Source: UBA4644 sp034933145 (GTDB lineage Bacteria; Bacillota; Clostridia; Oscillospirales; Butyricicoccaceae). Taken from it: 64,000 nucleotides of DNA. The notes beneath the pieces were generated by a model, which saw nothing but the letters and a program-made list of their open reading frames with translations, was not told the origin of the DNA and ran no database searches. The stretch spans positions 45,081 to 109,080 of the forward strand of contig JAYFOA010000025.1 in NCBI GenBank assembly GCA_034933145.1. The letters run 5' to 3'. Numbering within the stretch: position 1 is the stretch's first letter; the number at the start of each line of letters is the position of its first letter. The translations under genes were made by a program, and so were the position numbers. Positions 16,910 to 25,450 of the stretch are shown piece by piece.

Positions 16910-17323
16910 ATGGAGTTGTTCCGCGAACATCTGCCAGAGAGAGAGATTGCTGCGCTGCCTACGCTGACGCTCGCCCATGTGGGCGACGCCGTCTATGAGC
17001 TGCTGGCGCGGGGCGATGCCATACATCTGGGCGCGTGCAAGGTGGCGGAGGCCCATCGGCGCACGGTGGCCCTGGTCGCCGCGCCGGTACAGGCAAAGGC
17101 CGCAAAGCATATTCTTCCACTGCTCAGCGAGGAGGAAAAAGCGCTGTTTCTGCGGGGCAGAAACACCCGGGTCCGTACTGTGCCTCATCATGCGACCATC
17201 GGGGACTATGCCTATGCCACGGGGCTGGAGACGCTGCTCGGCGCGCTTTATCTGGCCGGTGAGACAGAGCGGGTCGCCGCGCTGTGGGAAGAGATGAAGG
17301 CGGCGTTGTATGCGCAGACGTGA
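16910..17323 (+). CDS. mrnC: Mini-ribonuclease III
   Basis: Matures 23S rRNA by cutting double-stranded precursor ends. It has an RNase III catalytic domain but lacks the double-stranded RNA-binding domain. The protein has 137 residues, the normal size. Motifs are LAHVGDAVYELLAR (about 22-35), which holds the catalytic Asp, and RTVPHHATIGDYAYATGLETLLGALYL near 92-118 with the second acidic site. The ATG has GGGGGC upstream. The following phosphoesterase gene starts 14 bases before its stop. A full-length RNase III gene (rnc) lies at 34.7 kb, as in other Firmicutes that keep both. Confidence 0.93.
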   Translation: MELFREHLPEREIAALPTLTLAHVGDAVYELLARGDAIHLGACKVAEAHRRTVALVAAPVQAKAAKHILPLLSEEEKALFLRGRNTRVRTVPHHATIGDYAYATGLETLLGALYLAGETERVAALWEEMKAALYAQT

Positions 17324-18182
17324 GCGCCGGGCCGCCGGCGGCTATCACCCCTATCATGGCCGGCGGCACCCCCTCCGAATCTTTCTGATCATCTTTCTGA
17401 CCCTGCTGCTGCTGGCCGGCGGGCTTTATATTTATGCCCGCTGGGTGGAGCCGCAGCTGCTGAAGACAGAACATCTGACCATTTCAGATCCGCATGTCAC
17501 TGCCCCGCTCCGGGCGGTCGTGGTTGCCGATCTGCATGTGGGGATGAATTGCGGCGCACAGCGGGTGGCCCGGGTGATGGACCGCGTGGCAGAGCTTAAG
17601 CCCGACGCGGTATTTTTTCTTGGGGATCTGTTTGACAACTATTTGATGTATGCCGAGGGGGATGAAGCGCTGCTCGCGGAGCTTTTGTCCCTGTCCGCCC
17701 TGCCGGATGCGCAGAAATACGCCGTTTGGGGGAACCATGATGTGGGCGGCGGCGCGGAGAACATTTATTCGGAAATTATGGAAAACGCGGGCTGGACGCT
17801 GCTGAAAAACGAGACGGCTATTCTTCCCGGCAACATCAATCTCATCGGGGCTGACGACCTGATTTGGGGCCGCCCGGATGTGCAGGGGCTGACGCGTGAC
17901 GACGCGTTCAATCTCCTGCTGTGCCATGAGCCGGACTATGCCGACCGGGTGACCGGGGTGCAGCTTCAGCTTTCCGGTCATACCCACGGCCTGCAGATTA
18001 ACCTGCCTTTTTCCGCTTACCGCAGCGCCATTGCGCCGCCGGGCGGGCATCACTATCTCTTTGGTCGGTATGAAAAGGCAGATGGCGGACTGGTCTACGT
18101 CACCCGCGGGATCGGTATGTCGCTGATGCCGTACCGTTTCGCTGCCGTGCCGGAGATCACGCTGGTGGAGGTCACACCGTGA
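17310..18182 (+). CDS. Membrane-anchored metallophosphoesterase (YkuE-like)
   Basis: A calcineurin-like phosphoesterase of 290 residues. A basic N-terminus is followed by one membrane helix (about 23-45). The metal-binding set is complete: VVADLHVGMN, FFLGDLFDN, WGNHDVG, LLLCHEPD and LSGHTHGLQ. The family includes YkuE and UDP-sugar or lipid-associated hydrolases, and the substrate cannot be settled here. The gene overlaps mrnC by 14 bases and the next gene by 4, so mrnC, this gene and the pseudouridine synthase form one operon. Confidence 0.85.
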   Translation: MRRRERRAAGGYHPYHGRRHPLRIFLIIFLTLLLLAGGLYIYARWVEPQLLKTEHLTISDPHVTAPLRAVVVADLHVGMNCGAQRVARVMDRVAELKPDAVFFLGDLFDNYLMYAEGDEALLAELLSLSALPDAQKYAVWGNHDVGGGAENIYSEIMENAGWTLLKNETAILPGNINLIGADDLIWGRPDVQGLTRDDAFNLLLCHEPDYADRVTGVQLQLSGHTHGLQINLPFSAYRSAIAPPGGHHYLFGRYEKADGGLVYVTRGIGMSLMPYRFAAVPEITLVEVTP

Positions 18183-18898
18183 CCGGCCGGCTGGACCGTC
18201 TTTTGGCTGCCTGTCTCCTGCTCTCACGGAAGGAAGTGCAGGCCGCCGTTCGCGTCGGGCGGGTCCGGATCGACGGAATTGTCTGCCGTGACCCCGCTGC
18301 GAAGACGGACAATGAGCGGCATTCCGTCACAGTTGACGGCGCGCCGGTACGGGGGGACGGACGGTTCTACCTTATGCTTTACAAGCCGGCAGGTGTTCTC
18401 TCCGCAACGGAGGATGCCCACGGCGCCTCAACCGCCCTTGACCTTTTGCCCGAACGGTGGGGAAAAGCCGGCCTCGGCGTTTGCGGCCGCCTGGATAAAG
18501 ATGCGGAAGGGCTGTTGCTGCTGACCAATGACGGCGCACTCAACCACAAGCTGACCGCGCCGAAAAGCCATCTGGACAAGAAATATCTGGTAACACTGGA
18601 CAAGCCGGCAGACCCAGCCGATAAGGAAGAATTTTTCTCCGGCATGGTACTTTCTGACTTTACGGCACTGCCGGCGGAGCTTACGATTCTTTCTGGGCAT
18701 ACTGCGTATGTAATCCTGCATGAAGGCAAGTTCCACCAGATCAAGCGGATGTTCGCCGCACAGGGCAAACATGTTGTGTTTTTAAAACGGATTTCCATCG
18801 GCCCGCTGACACTCGATCCGGCGCTTATGCCTGGGGATTGGCGGGAGCTGACAGAGGAAGAAAAAAGGGATTTGTTGAATTCATTTGACAGGTTGTAG
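18179..18898 (+). CDS. Pseudouridine synthase of the RsuA/RluB family
   Basis: Converts a uridine in ribosomal RNA to pseudouridine. The 239 residues start at GTG, overlapping the phosphoesterase stop. An N-terminal S4-like RNA-binding segment (RLDRLLAACLLLSRKEVQAAVR) precedes the catalytic domain with GRLDKDAEGLLLLTNDG (about 101-117), where the Asp is the nucleophile, followed by KKYLVTLD and EGKFHQIKRMF. The size and motif III fit RsuA (16S) better than RluB, but this cannot be decided. An in-frame TAG closes it about 110 bases before the regulator gene. Confidence 0.88.
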   Translation: MTGRLDRLLAACLLLSRKEVQAAVRVGRVRIDGIVCRDPAAKTDNERHSVTVDGAPVRGDGRFYLMLYKPAGVLSATEDAHGASTALDLLPERWGKAGLGVCGRLDKDAEGLLLLTNDGALNHKLTAPKSHLDKKYLVTLDKPADPADKEEFFSGMVLSDFTALPAELTILSGHTAYVILHEGKFHQIKRMFAAQGKHVVFLKRISIGPLTLDPALMPGDWRELTEEEKRDLLNSFDRL

Positions 18899-18928
18899 AA
18901 AAAATAACAGGTTATTAAAAATTAATTG

Positions 18929-18957
18929 TTGAAAAAGGCAATGAACTGCGTTAAAAT
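18929..18957 (+). promoter_or_regulatory. Sigma-A type promoter of the regulator-ftsEX unit
   Basis: TTGAAA (18929-18934) and TAAAAT (18952-18957) are separated by 17 bases and lie about 50 bases before the start of the CdaR-like gene. Confidence 0.65.
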
Positions 18958-19008
18958 AAACATAATCTCTTGTTTTCATTTAGCGAATTTCGATAAAGGG
19001 TGAGGAAC

Positions 19009-20094
19009 ATGGCAGCAAGATTGTTCCAGAGTATTTTACTGGAAATCAAGAACAAGGTCCCGTTCATCCTGGGTATTGTGGACGGCACAGGCAACATTGT
19101 CTCCTGTACGGAACTTCGTTTTATCGGTGAAAGTGTGGAGGCCGCCGGCGGGTTTTTCCGTTCCGGACAGGAAGAAGGCACTTTCGGTGGCTATACCTTC
19201 CGTAAACTGGATGGGTATGAAAATGGCGCGGAATACGCCGTCTTTGCCGGACAGGCGGATGAGACCGCCTCGCTGGTATGCGCCATCACCTCCGTCGCCA
19301 TCAGCAACAGCAAATCGCTTTACGACGAAAAACACGACAAGCAGACCTTTGTCAAAAAGATTATTCTGGACAACATCCTCCCCGGAGATATTTATATCAA
19401 GTCCCGCGAAATGCAGTTTCAGAACGACGCAAAACGCGTTGCCTATCTGATCCGCATGGGACAGCGCCAGGATGTGGAAGTTCTGGATCTGCTGCAGAAG
19501 ATGTTCCCCGACCGGCAGCGGGATTTTGCCATTGCCATCAACGAAAACGAGGTGGTGCTGGTCAAGGAGCTGAAGGCCGGCGATTCCAAAGAGATCCAGA
19601 AGCTGGCCAAGCAGATCGATACCGGCATGACCGAGGAACTTAATATTCCGCACGTCATCGGCGTCGGCGGACTGGCTACCCAGCTCAAGGACATTGCACG
19701 TTCCTTTAAGGAAGCACAGATCGCCGTGGAGATCGGCCATGTCTTCGATGAAGACATCACGATCATGAATTTTGAAAACCTGGGGATCGGCCGCCTGATC
19801 TATCAGCTCCCGACCACGCTGTGCGAAATGTTCTTGTCTGAGGTATTCAAAAAAGGAACGATTGATGCGCTGGACGAGGAAACCCTTTACACCATTCAAA
19901 AGTTTTTTGAGAATAACCTAAATGTTTCCGAAACCTCTCGTAAACTGTTTGTACACCGCAATACGCTGGTCTACCGTCTGGAAAAGATTAAAAAGCTGAC
20001 CGGCCTGGATCTGCGGGAATTTGACAACGCCATCGTGCTCAAAGTGGCTCTGATGGTTAAGAAGTATCTGAAATCGAGGGAGAACTTCAACTGA
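19009..20094 (+). CDS. PucR/CdaR-type transcriptional regulator
   Basis: A regulator of 361 residues. The N-terminal two thirds resemble the sensory part of sugar-diacid regulators (VPFILGIVDGTGNIVSC, later a GGDEF-like fold region KRVAYLIRMGQ). The C-terminus is the HTH_30 DNA-binding domain (FFENNLNVSETSRKLFVHRN, then TLVYRLEKIKKLTGLD). ATG 19009 is used since GGGTGAGGA lies just upstream; a GTG at 19000 would sit inside that site. A good sigma-A promoter is upstream and ftsE begins 6 bases after the stop, so it is co-transcribed with the cell-division ABC genes. This family normally responds to carbon or nitrogen metabolites, and its inducer is not visible here. Confidence 0.82.
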   Translation: MAARLFQSILLEIKNKVPFILGIVDGTGNIVSCTELRFIGESVEAAGGFFRSGQEEGTFGGYTFRKLDGYENGAEYAVFAGQADETASLVCAITSVAISNSKSLYDEKHDKQTFVKKIILDNILPGDIYIKSREMQFQNDAKRVAYLIRMGQRQDVEVLDLLQKMFPDRQRDFAIAINENEVVLVKELKAGDSKEIQKLAKQIDTGMTEELNIPHVIGVGGLATQLKDIARSFKEAQIAVEIGHVFDEDITIMNFENLGIGRLIYQLPTTLCEMFLSEVFKKGTIDALDEETLYTIQKFFENNLNVSETSRKLFVHRNTLVYRLEKIKKLTGLDLREFDNAIVLKVALMVKKYLKSRENFN

Positions 20095-20100
20095 TGCGTC

Positions 20101-20802
20101 ATGGTTAAACTGCAAGAAGTCTATAAGACATACGACAACGGAACCAAAGCGCTTAAGGGCGTCACGCTGGACATTGAGGACGGCGAATTCGTTTTTGTTG
20201 TCGGGCCCTCCGGCTCCGGCAAGAGTACGATCGTCCGGCTGCTGGCGGCGGAAATTCGCCCCACCAGCGGGAAGGTCGGAATCAATGGGTTCGACATCGG
20301 CTCACTCCGCCAGCGGGACGTGCCCTATCTTCGGCGAACGATCGGCGTGGTATTTCAGGATTTCCGGCTGATCGAAAACAAGACGGTCTATGAAAACGTC
20401 GCGTTTGTCATGCGCGCCGTCGGTACGCCTGCACGCATCATCAAAAAGCGGGTGCCCTATGTGCTCGATCTGGTCGGCGTGCTGCATAAGGCGCGCCGTT
20501 TCCCAAGTGAGCTTTCCGGCGGCGAGCAGCAGCGCGTCGCCGTTGCCCGCGCTCTGGTTAACAACCCAGACGCTGTGCTGGCCGATGAGCCGACGGGAAA
20601 TCTGGACCCCGCCCGCTCGCTGGAGCTGATGATGCTGCTTGAAAAGATTAACAGTCTGGGGACCACCGTCATCGTCGTTACCCATGAACGGGAGCTGGTG
20701 GATCAGTTTGAAAAACGTGTGGTGGCCATCGACGGCGGCATGGTCATCAGTGACCGAAAGGGCGGCTATTATTCCCGCGAGGGGCTGGGGGTGCATCTAT
20801 GA
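20101..20802 (+). CDS. ftsE: Cell-division ATP-binding protein FtsE
   Basis: Cytoplasmic ATPase of the FtsEX complex, which controls peptidoglycan hydrolases outside the membrane. The 233 residues include Walker A GPSGSGKS (35-42), the Q-loop VFQDFRLI, the signature LSGGEQQRVAVARAL (about 139-153), Walker B VLADEPTGNLDP and the switch VTHE. The C-terminal phrase VVAIDGGMVISDRKGGYY is typical of FtsE. The gene is coupled to ftsX, whose ATG overlaps its last four bases. The ATG at 20101 has only a distant ribosome site (GAGGGAGA about 14 bases upstream), so translation may depend on the preceding gene. Confidence 0.96.
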   Translation: MVKLQEVYKTYDNGTKALKGVTLDIEDGEFVFVVGPSGSGKSTIVRLLAAEIRPTSGKVGINGFDIGSLRQRDVPYLRRTIGVVFQDFRLIENKTVYENVAFVMRAVGTPARIIKKRVPYVLDLVGVLHKARRFPSELSGGEQQRVAVARALVNNPDAVLADEPTGNLDPARSLELMMLLEKINSLGTTVIVVTHERELVDQFEKRVVAIDGGMVISDRKGGYYSREGLGVHL

Positions 20803-21701
20803 CCGGGACATCCAGCCGCAAGGCGGGTTTTTCCTATTTTTTGCGGGAAGGCGTCCGAGGCATCTTTGTCCACGGGTTTATGTCCTTTGCTGCTATCACG
20901 GTCATCGCCGCCTGTCTTCTGATTACGGCCACCTTCAGCCTGGTAGCCTATAACGTGGACCTGCTCATCCGAGGGCTGGAAAGCCAGAGCGAGATTATCG
21001 TGTACATAGACGACAGTGTCTCCCGTGAAGACGCCGTCGCGCTGGGAGAGCAGATCCGCACGCTCGATAATGTAGAGAGCGCCGAATTCGTTTCCAAGGA
21101 ACAGGCTTTTGACGAGTATCTGCAGAGCTTGGGTGACGATGCCTACGTGATGGAGGGACTGCGGGACGACAACCCCCTCCGCGACAGCTACCGTGTGACG
21201 ATGAAAGATGTCTCAAAGCACGGGGAAACCGTCACGGAGCTGGAGAATATTTCCGGTGTGGCCTCCAGCAGCAGCTCCAAAGAGGTTTCCGACCGGCTGA
21301 TTCAGATCCGCCGGGTCACCCATCTGATTTCTTATACGCTGGTTGCCCTTCTGGGCGGCGTGGGCATATTCATCATCTCCAACACCGTAAAGCTTGCAAT
21401 GTTCGCCCGGCGGGAGGAGATTGCCATCATGAAGATGGTGGGTGCCACAAATCACTTTATCCGCGCACCGTTTGTGGTAGAGGGCATTCTGCTGGGATTG
21501 TGTGCTTCCGGACTGGCATTTTTCTGTCAATGGGGAATTTACCGCTATATTTCCGGCGAGCTGAGCTCCAGTACCGCTGTTTTGACCATGCTGCCGTTCG
21601 CCGTCTTCTGGAAGCCACTGGCGTTTATCCTGTTGGCTGCCGGTCTTGCACTGGGTATCGGCGGCAGCGTTATAACCATTCGGAAATTTTTGAAGGTGTA
21701 A
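20799..21701 (+). CDS. ftsX: Cell-division membrane protein FtsX
   Basis: Permease-like partner of FtsE with 300 residues. It has an N-terminal membrane helix (about 26-50), a large extracellular domain (about 55-170; SQSEIIVYIDDSVS and LRDDNPLRDSYRV are typical), then three further helices near 175-200, 225-245 and 270-295. FtsX does not transport. It passes a conformational signal to a cell-wall hydrolase outside, here very probably the M23 protein encoded 3 bases downstream. Confidence 0.96.
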   Translation: MTGTSSRKAGFSYFLREGVRGIFVHGFMSFAAITVIAACLLITATFSLVAYNVDLLIRGLESQSEIIVYIDDSVSREDAVALGEQIRTLDNVESAEFVSKEQAFDEYLQSLGDDAYVMEGLRDDNPLRDSYRVTMKDVSKHGETVTELENISGVASSSSSKEVSDRLIQIRRVTHLISYTLVALLGGVGIFIISNTVKLAMFARREEIAIMKMVGATNHFIRAPFVVEGILLGLCASGLAFFCQWGIYRYISGELSSSTAVLTMLPFAVFWKPLAFILLAAGLALGIGGSVITIRKFLKV

Positions 21702-21704
21702 GCT

Positions 21705-22955
21705 ATGGCAAAGAAAGTAAAATCAATGCCGCAACAGATGAAGAGAGCGGCAAAAAAGACCACCGGCTATAAATGGACGCCGACCCGCATTGTGATTGCG
21801 GGATTGGCACTTTTAATGGCCATTCTCATGTTTGGCTCTCTGTTTGGCTCTTTTGCCGTCACCCAGTCGGATGTCCAGGCCATCAAGGACAAGCTGAATG
21901 CCGCTACCAAACAGAAAAATGCGCTCAGCACTCAGCTGGGCGACATCAAATCGGATAAATCCGCTGTTCAGCAGCAGCTGACGCTGCTGGATCAGCAGCT
22001 GTCCGCGGCAGAGGATGAAATTGATCTGCAGGAAGAGCTGCTGGCGAGCCTGAACGAAATGATCGGGAACAAAACGGTCGAGCTTCAGAACAGCCAAGCC
22101 GAGGAAGAGACCCAGTATGCCGCCATGAAGGATCGGGTACGATTCATGGTTGAGCATGGCAATATGAGCTATCTTGAGATATTGCTTTCCGCCGACAATT
22201 TTTCCGATTTTCTTTATCGGTTTGAGATCATCAGTCAGATTTCCTCCCGCGACCAGTCGCTGTTTGAAAACCTGAAAGCGGTACGGGAAAATGTGGAGCA
22301 GCAAAAGGCGGATCTGGAGGCGACCCAGACTGAGGAACAAGAGGTCTATGCCTCGCTGGAGAGCAACCGCGCTTCACTGGAAAGCCAGCGGGATGCCAAG
22401 CAGAAATCCCTGGATGATATCAAGGCGATGGAATCAGAGACCAAGGATGCGTACGCTGCCCTGATTGAACAGGAAGATGCGCTGATGGATCAGTACCGAA
22501 AGGCGGCCGCAGAGCTGGCTGCCCAGCAGACCTATGTAGGTGGGACGTTTATGTGGCCGCTTCCCCGAGCCAACAACATCATCACCTGCAAGTACGGGTA
22601 CCGCATCCATCCGATCACCGGAAAATACAGCCTTCATACCGGCGTTGATATCCGGGCCACCACGGGTACAAAGATTTATGCCGCCAACGGCGGTACGGTG
22701 ATCACGTCAACCTACAGCAGCGTCTGGGGTAATTATGTCATTATCAACCACGGCGGCGGCTATACGACCCTGTACGCGCACATGAGCAAGCGGCTTGTCA
22801 GCGCCAAGGACAAAGTCAAGCAGGGCGACGTAATCGGTTATGTCGGAAGCACCGGATACAGCACGGGATCTCATCTGCACTTCGAGATTTCCAAAAACGG
22901 ATCCACCTATAACCCGCTTAACGAGTTCAAAGGGTTTACCGTTGTTTATAAATAA
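21705..22955 (+). CDS. Coiled-coil M23 peptidoglycan hydrolase, FtsEX partner (EnvC/PcsB-like)
   Basis: A protein of 416 residues with one N-terminal membrane segment (about 26-50), a long coiled coil (about 58-260, rich in Gln, Glu and Leu heptads) and a C-terminal LytM/M23 domain. The zinc ligands are present: HPITGKYSLHTGVDI (His and Asp) and TGSHLHFEI (His-x-His). Known FtsEX partners have this layout, with the coil binding FtsX. The gene begins 3 bases after ftsX. The domain has all metal ligands, so it is predicted to be an active endopeptidase rather than an EnvC-type activator. It acts outside the membrane. Confidence 0.9.
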   Translation: MAKKVKSMPQQMKRAAKKTTGYKWTPTRIVIAGLALLMAILMFGSLFGSFAVTQSDVQAIKDKLNAATKQKNALSTQLGDIKSDKSAVQQQLTLLDQQLSAAEDEIDLQEELLASLNEMIGNKTVELQNSQAEEETQYAAMKDRVRFMVEHGNMSYLEILLSADNFSDFLYRFEIISQISSRDQSLFENLKAVRENVEQQKADLEATQTEEQEVYASLESNRASLESQRDAKQKSLDDIKAMESETKDAYAALIEQEDALMDQYRKAAAELAAQQTYVGGTFMWPLPRANNIITCKYGYRIHPITGKYSLHTGVDIRATTGTKIYAANGGTVITSTYSSVWGNYVIINHGGGYTTLYAHMSKRLVSAKDKVKQGDVIGYVGSTGYSTGSHLHFEISKNGSTYNPLNEFKGFTVVYK

Positions 22956-22984
22956 CCGCGGGTGACAGTCGTGCCCGCCGAAAA

Positions 22985-23016
22985 GCTGATCTGTGCCGGA
23001 TATGGCGCAGATCAGC
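22985..23016 (+). terminator. Hairpin between the hydrolase and the S41 protease
   Basis: GCTGATCTGTGCC pairs with GGCGCAGATCAGC (one G-T pair) around a 6-base loop. No clear T-tract follows, so partial read-through into the protease gene is likely. Confidence 0.5.
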
Positions 23017-23101
23017 GCTTTGCAGTTGACGTTTTGCGGCGTACGCAACCTGGCTGCGTTTCCGAAGAAACAGGACTTACCTTCATGAAGGAGCTTTACA
23101 C

Positions 23102-24343
23102 ATGAAAAAACGGACGATTACCGTGACCACTGCTCTGATGATCGTGCTTTTGACCGCGGTCGCCACTTTTAACATCACTTTTTTTGCTTCGGCGGAGTAT
23201 TACAATAATCGCCTGGGCGACCTGCAGGATCTGGAGACAAGATATGCCAAGCTCCGGAACGTGGCGGAAACAGTGGGAAAATACTTCATTGGCGATTATA
23301 CGGAAAACGACGCTATTGAAGGGGCCGCAGCCGGCTATGTGGATGGGCTGGGAGACAAATGGTCACACTATTATACCGCGGAGCAGACCGCTCAGATTCT
23401 GGAGGATGAGGCCAATTCCTATGTTGGCGTGGGCCTGACCTATTCCGTTGACGACAGCAACGCCTATACCGTTTTGTCGGTGGCGCTCAACAGTCCGGCC
23501 GCAGAAGCGGGAATTCAGGTGGGCGATGTTTTGGTCGCCGTAGACGGCGTGCCGGTGGAGCAGCTGGGAGAGCCATCTGAACTGAGCACCTATGTTAAAG
23601 GGGAAGAGGGTACGCCTGTTAGTTTGACTATCCGCCGTGACGGGACAGAGCTCACCTTCGATATGAAACGCGCCAGTGTTTATAACGAGGGCGTGGAGGC
23701 CCGGATGCTGGAAAACAAGATTGGCTATCTGGCTATTGACGGATTCGATACCAATGTGGATGTGGAATTTAAAACCAAACTGCAGTCTTTGATCGACCAG
23801 GGCGCACAGGGACTCATTTTCGACGTGCGCTGGAATCCCGGCGGATTTTTGGAGGTCATGCGCAATATGCTTGACCTGCTTCTGCCGGAAGGCGTCGTGA
23901 TCAGCACAGTCGACAAACAGGGCAACGTCAAGGAGTATTCCTCAGACGCAGATTGCCTGACTTTGCCGATGACGGTGATCGTCAATGCAGATTCCGTATC
24001 TGCAGCTGAGTTCTTTGCCGCGGCGCTGCAGGAATACGGCGTAGCCGACGTGGTCGGTGCGCATACCGGCGGCAAGGGCTATTCGCAGCAGCTCATTCGT
24101 TTGTCCGACGGCTCGAGCATTAATCTTTCCACTACACGCTACTACACGCCGAAGGGGAATAATTTGGCAGGCGTGGGTATCACACCGGACTATCCGGTGG
24201 AAATGGATATGGATTATACCACGTTTTATTATCTGGATCCGGCAGACGATACGCAGCTTCAGAAGGCGATCGAAGTCGTATCTCAAAAAATCTCTGATGT
24301 TGCTGCCGCGCCATCCGGTGATGCGGCAGTCACTACGCCCTGA
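23102..24343 (+). CDS. S41-family C-terminal processing protease (CtpA/CtpB-like)
   Basis: A membrane-anchored serine protease of 413 residues. It has an N-terminal membrane segment (about 8-30), an S41 N-terminal helical domain, a PDZ domain (about 97-180, including SPAAEAGIQVGDVLVAVDG) and a catalytic domain with the Ser region NADSVSAAEFFAAAL (from about 295) and the Lys in GGKGYSQQL. A proline/alanine tail follows. The order ftsE-ftsX-M23 hydrolase-ctp is widespread in Firmicutes, where the protease trims or controls wall enzymes. In this spore-former it might also take part in sporulation signalling, as CtpB does in Bacillus. Confidence 0.92.
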   Translation: MKKRTITVTTALMIVLLTAVATFNITFFASAEYYNNRLGDLQDLETRYAKLRNVAETVGKYFIGDYTENDAIEGAAAGYVDGLGDKWSHYYTAEQTAQILEDEANSYVGVGLTYSVDDSNAYTVLSVALNSPAAEAGIQVGDVLVAVDGVPVEQLGEPSELSTYVKGEEGTPVSLTIRRDGTELTFDMKRASVYNEGVEARMLENKIGYLAIDGFDTNVDVEFKTKLQSLIDQGAQGLIFDVRWNPGGFLEVMRNMLDLLLPEGVVISTVDKQGNVKEYSSDADCLTLPMTVIVNADSVSAAEFFAAALQEYGVADVVGAHTGGKGYSQQLIRLSDGSSINLSTTRYYTPKGNNLAGVGITPDYPVEMDMDYTTFYYLDPADDTQLQKAIEVVSQKISDVAAAPSGDAAVTTP

Positions 24344-24366
24344 CCGCCCGCATAAAATTGCCTTTC

Positions 24367-24408
24367 CCGCCATAGACTTTATAAACAGTCTATGGCGGTT
24401 TCTTTTTT
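24367..24408 (+). terminator. Terminator after the S41 protease
   Basis: CCGCCATAGACT and AGTCTATGGCGG form a 12-bp stem with an 8-base loop, followed by TTTCTTTTTT. Confidence 0.88.
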
Positions 24409-24547
24409 CGCCGGACATTGTTCCTTGGCGATACGGAAACCGTTGGCGGCGCGCTCTTCAATGTTGATGCGCTGCCAGATAAGGTCTGTTCTGCACAGAG
24501 ACATCGGACGGGCTTAAGGCCGATGAGGGAGAGATGACGGTGATTGA

Positions 24548-25348
24548 ATGTTCGGCGTGCTGACTGTGACCGAAACCCAGCTTTCCTTTTGGCCGCGGCT
24601 GCTGCTCCGGTTTTTTCCTTCGCGGGGACTGGTGTTATCTCTGCATTCTTACCGCATGTCTTCCTTTCGTGTCGCGGCAGTGACGCTTCCATTCGGATTA
24701 CGTACCGCGGCGGCAGAAAAGCGTGTTTTCTGTGCGCTGCGAGAGCTGCGGGCAACGGGCGTACGGCGGCTGGTAGTGCCGGAACGCTGGCAGGAGCAGG
24801 CGCGGGCGCTGGGGTTTGCACCGGTGGACGAACACCCGCTTCTCCGGGCCTGCGCAGCCGATGCCGTGATTGCCGGCTGTAAAAAAGCAGCGCTTGACCC
24901 CGCGCGGGTATGCATCACCGTCTGTGCCGAGGCAGTTGACCGTCTGCTTTCCGATCAGCTGCTGACCCTGGCGCGTAACGTACGTACCCTGCGGCTCCGC
25001 TGCCCGCAGGATCTGCCGGTTCTCCGGAGACGGTTGCTTGACGCATGCGGTATCGCGGCAGAGGGGCCTCTGCCGGAAGGTGCGCCGGAAGCGGCGCTGG
25101 TGCTGGACGGTATACCGCCGGAAAGCGCGGCGCTGGCTGTTGATCTGACCGGGGTATCGCACGCATCGTGGCCGGTTCGGGCCCTTTTGCCGTCGCTGCA
25201 CCCGCCGGAAGAGGCATTGCGCCATTGTCCGGAAAATGCAGACAAACAATGCTTCCTTTGTGCCCTGTATCTCTGCGGTGGACTTACAGCTCATGAAATT
25301 GGCCTTGACATCACAGAACCTACACAATATAATAATGAAGAAAATTAA
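24548..25348 (+). CDS. Hypothetical protein, unrecognised
   Basis: A predicted soluble protein of 266 residues. It is rich in Arg, Ala and Leu; the central part alternates beta-strand and helix (VRRLVVPERWQEQARALGF, RVCITVCAEAVDRLLSDQLL, VRTLRLRCPQDLPVLRR), suggesting a Rossmann-like alpha/beta fold. No signal peptide or membrane segment is seen. GAGGGAGAG lies 15 bases before the ATG, rather far, and a TGA immediately before it rules out an earlier start. The promoter of greA lies inside its 3' end. I do not recognise the family; related organisms seem likely to hold it before greA, but I could not test that. Confidence 0.55.
   Translation: MFGVLTVTETQLSFWPRLLLRFFPSRGLVLSLHSYRMSSFRVAAVTLPFGLRTAAAEKRVFCALRELRATGVRRLVVPERWQEQARALGFAPVDEHPLLRACAADAVIAGCKKAALDPARVCITVCAEAVDRLLSDQLLTLARNVRTLRLRCPQDLPVLRRRLLDACGIAAEGPLPEGAPEAALVLDGIPPESAALAVDLTGVSHASWPVRALLPSLHPPEEALRHCPENADKQCFLCALYLCGGLTAHEIGLDITEPTQYNNEEN
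25305..25333 (+). promoter_or_regulatory. Consensus sigma-A promoter of greA-lysS
   Basis: TTGACA (25305-25310) and TATAAT (25328-25333), both perfect hexamers, are 17 bases apart. They lie within the last codons of the preceding gene, about 115 bases before greA. Confidence 0.8.
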
Positions 25349-25450
25349 TAGATATTTTACCCCTGACCGCAATGCGCGTGAAAGCCGCGCGGTGCGGCCG
25401 GGGCGCGTTTTTCCGGAAATACCGGACTATACATGTTTGGAGGCATCGCT

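Noticed and set aside
25334..25450. Riboswitch or T-box in the greA-lysS leader
   Set aside because: The leader is only about 115 bases and shows no T-box or lysine-riboswitch sequence features.
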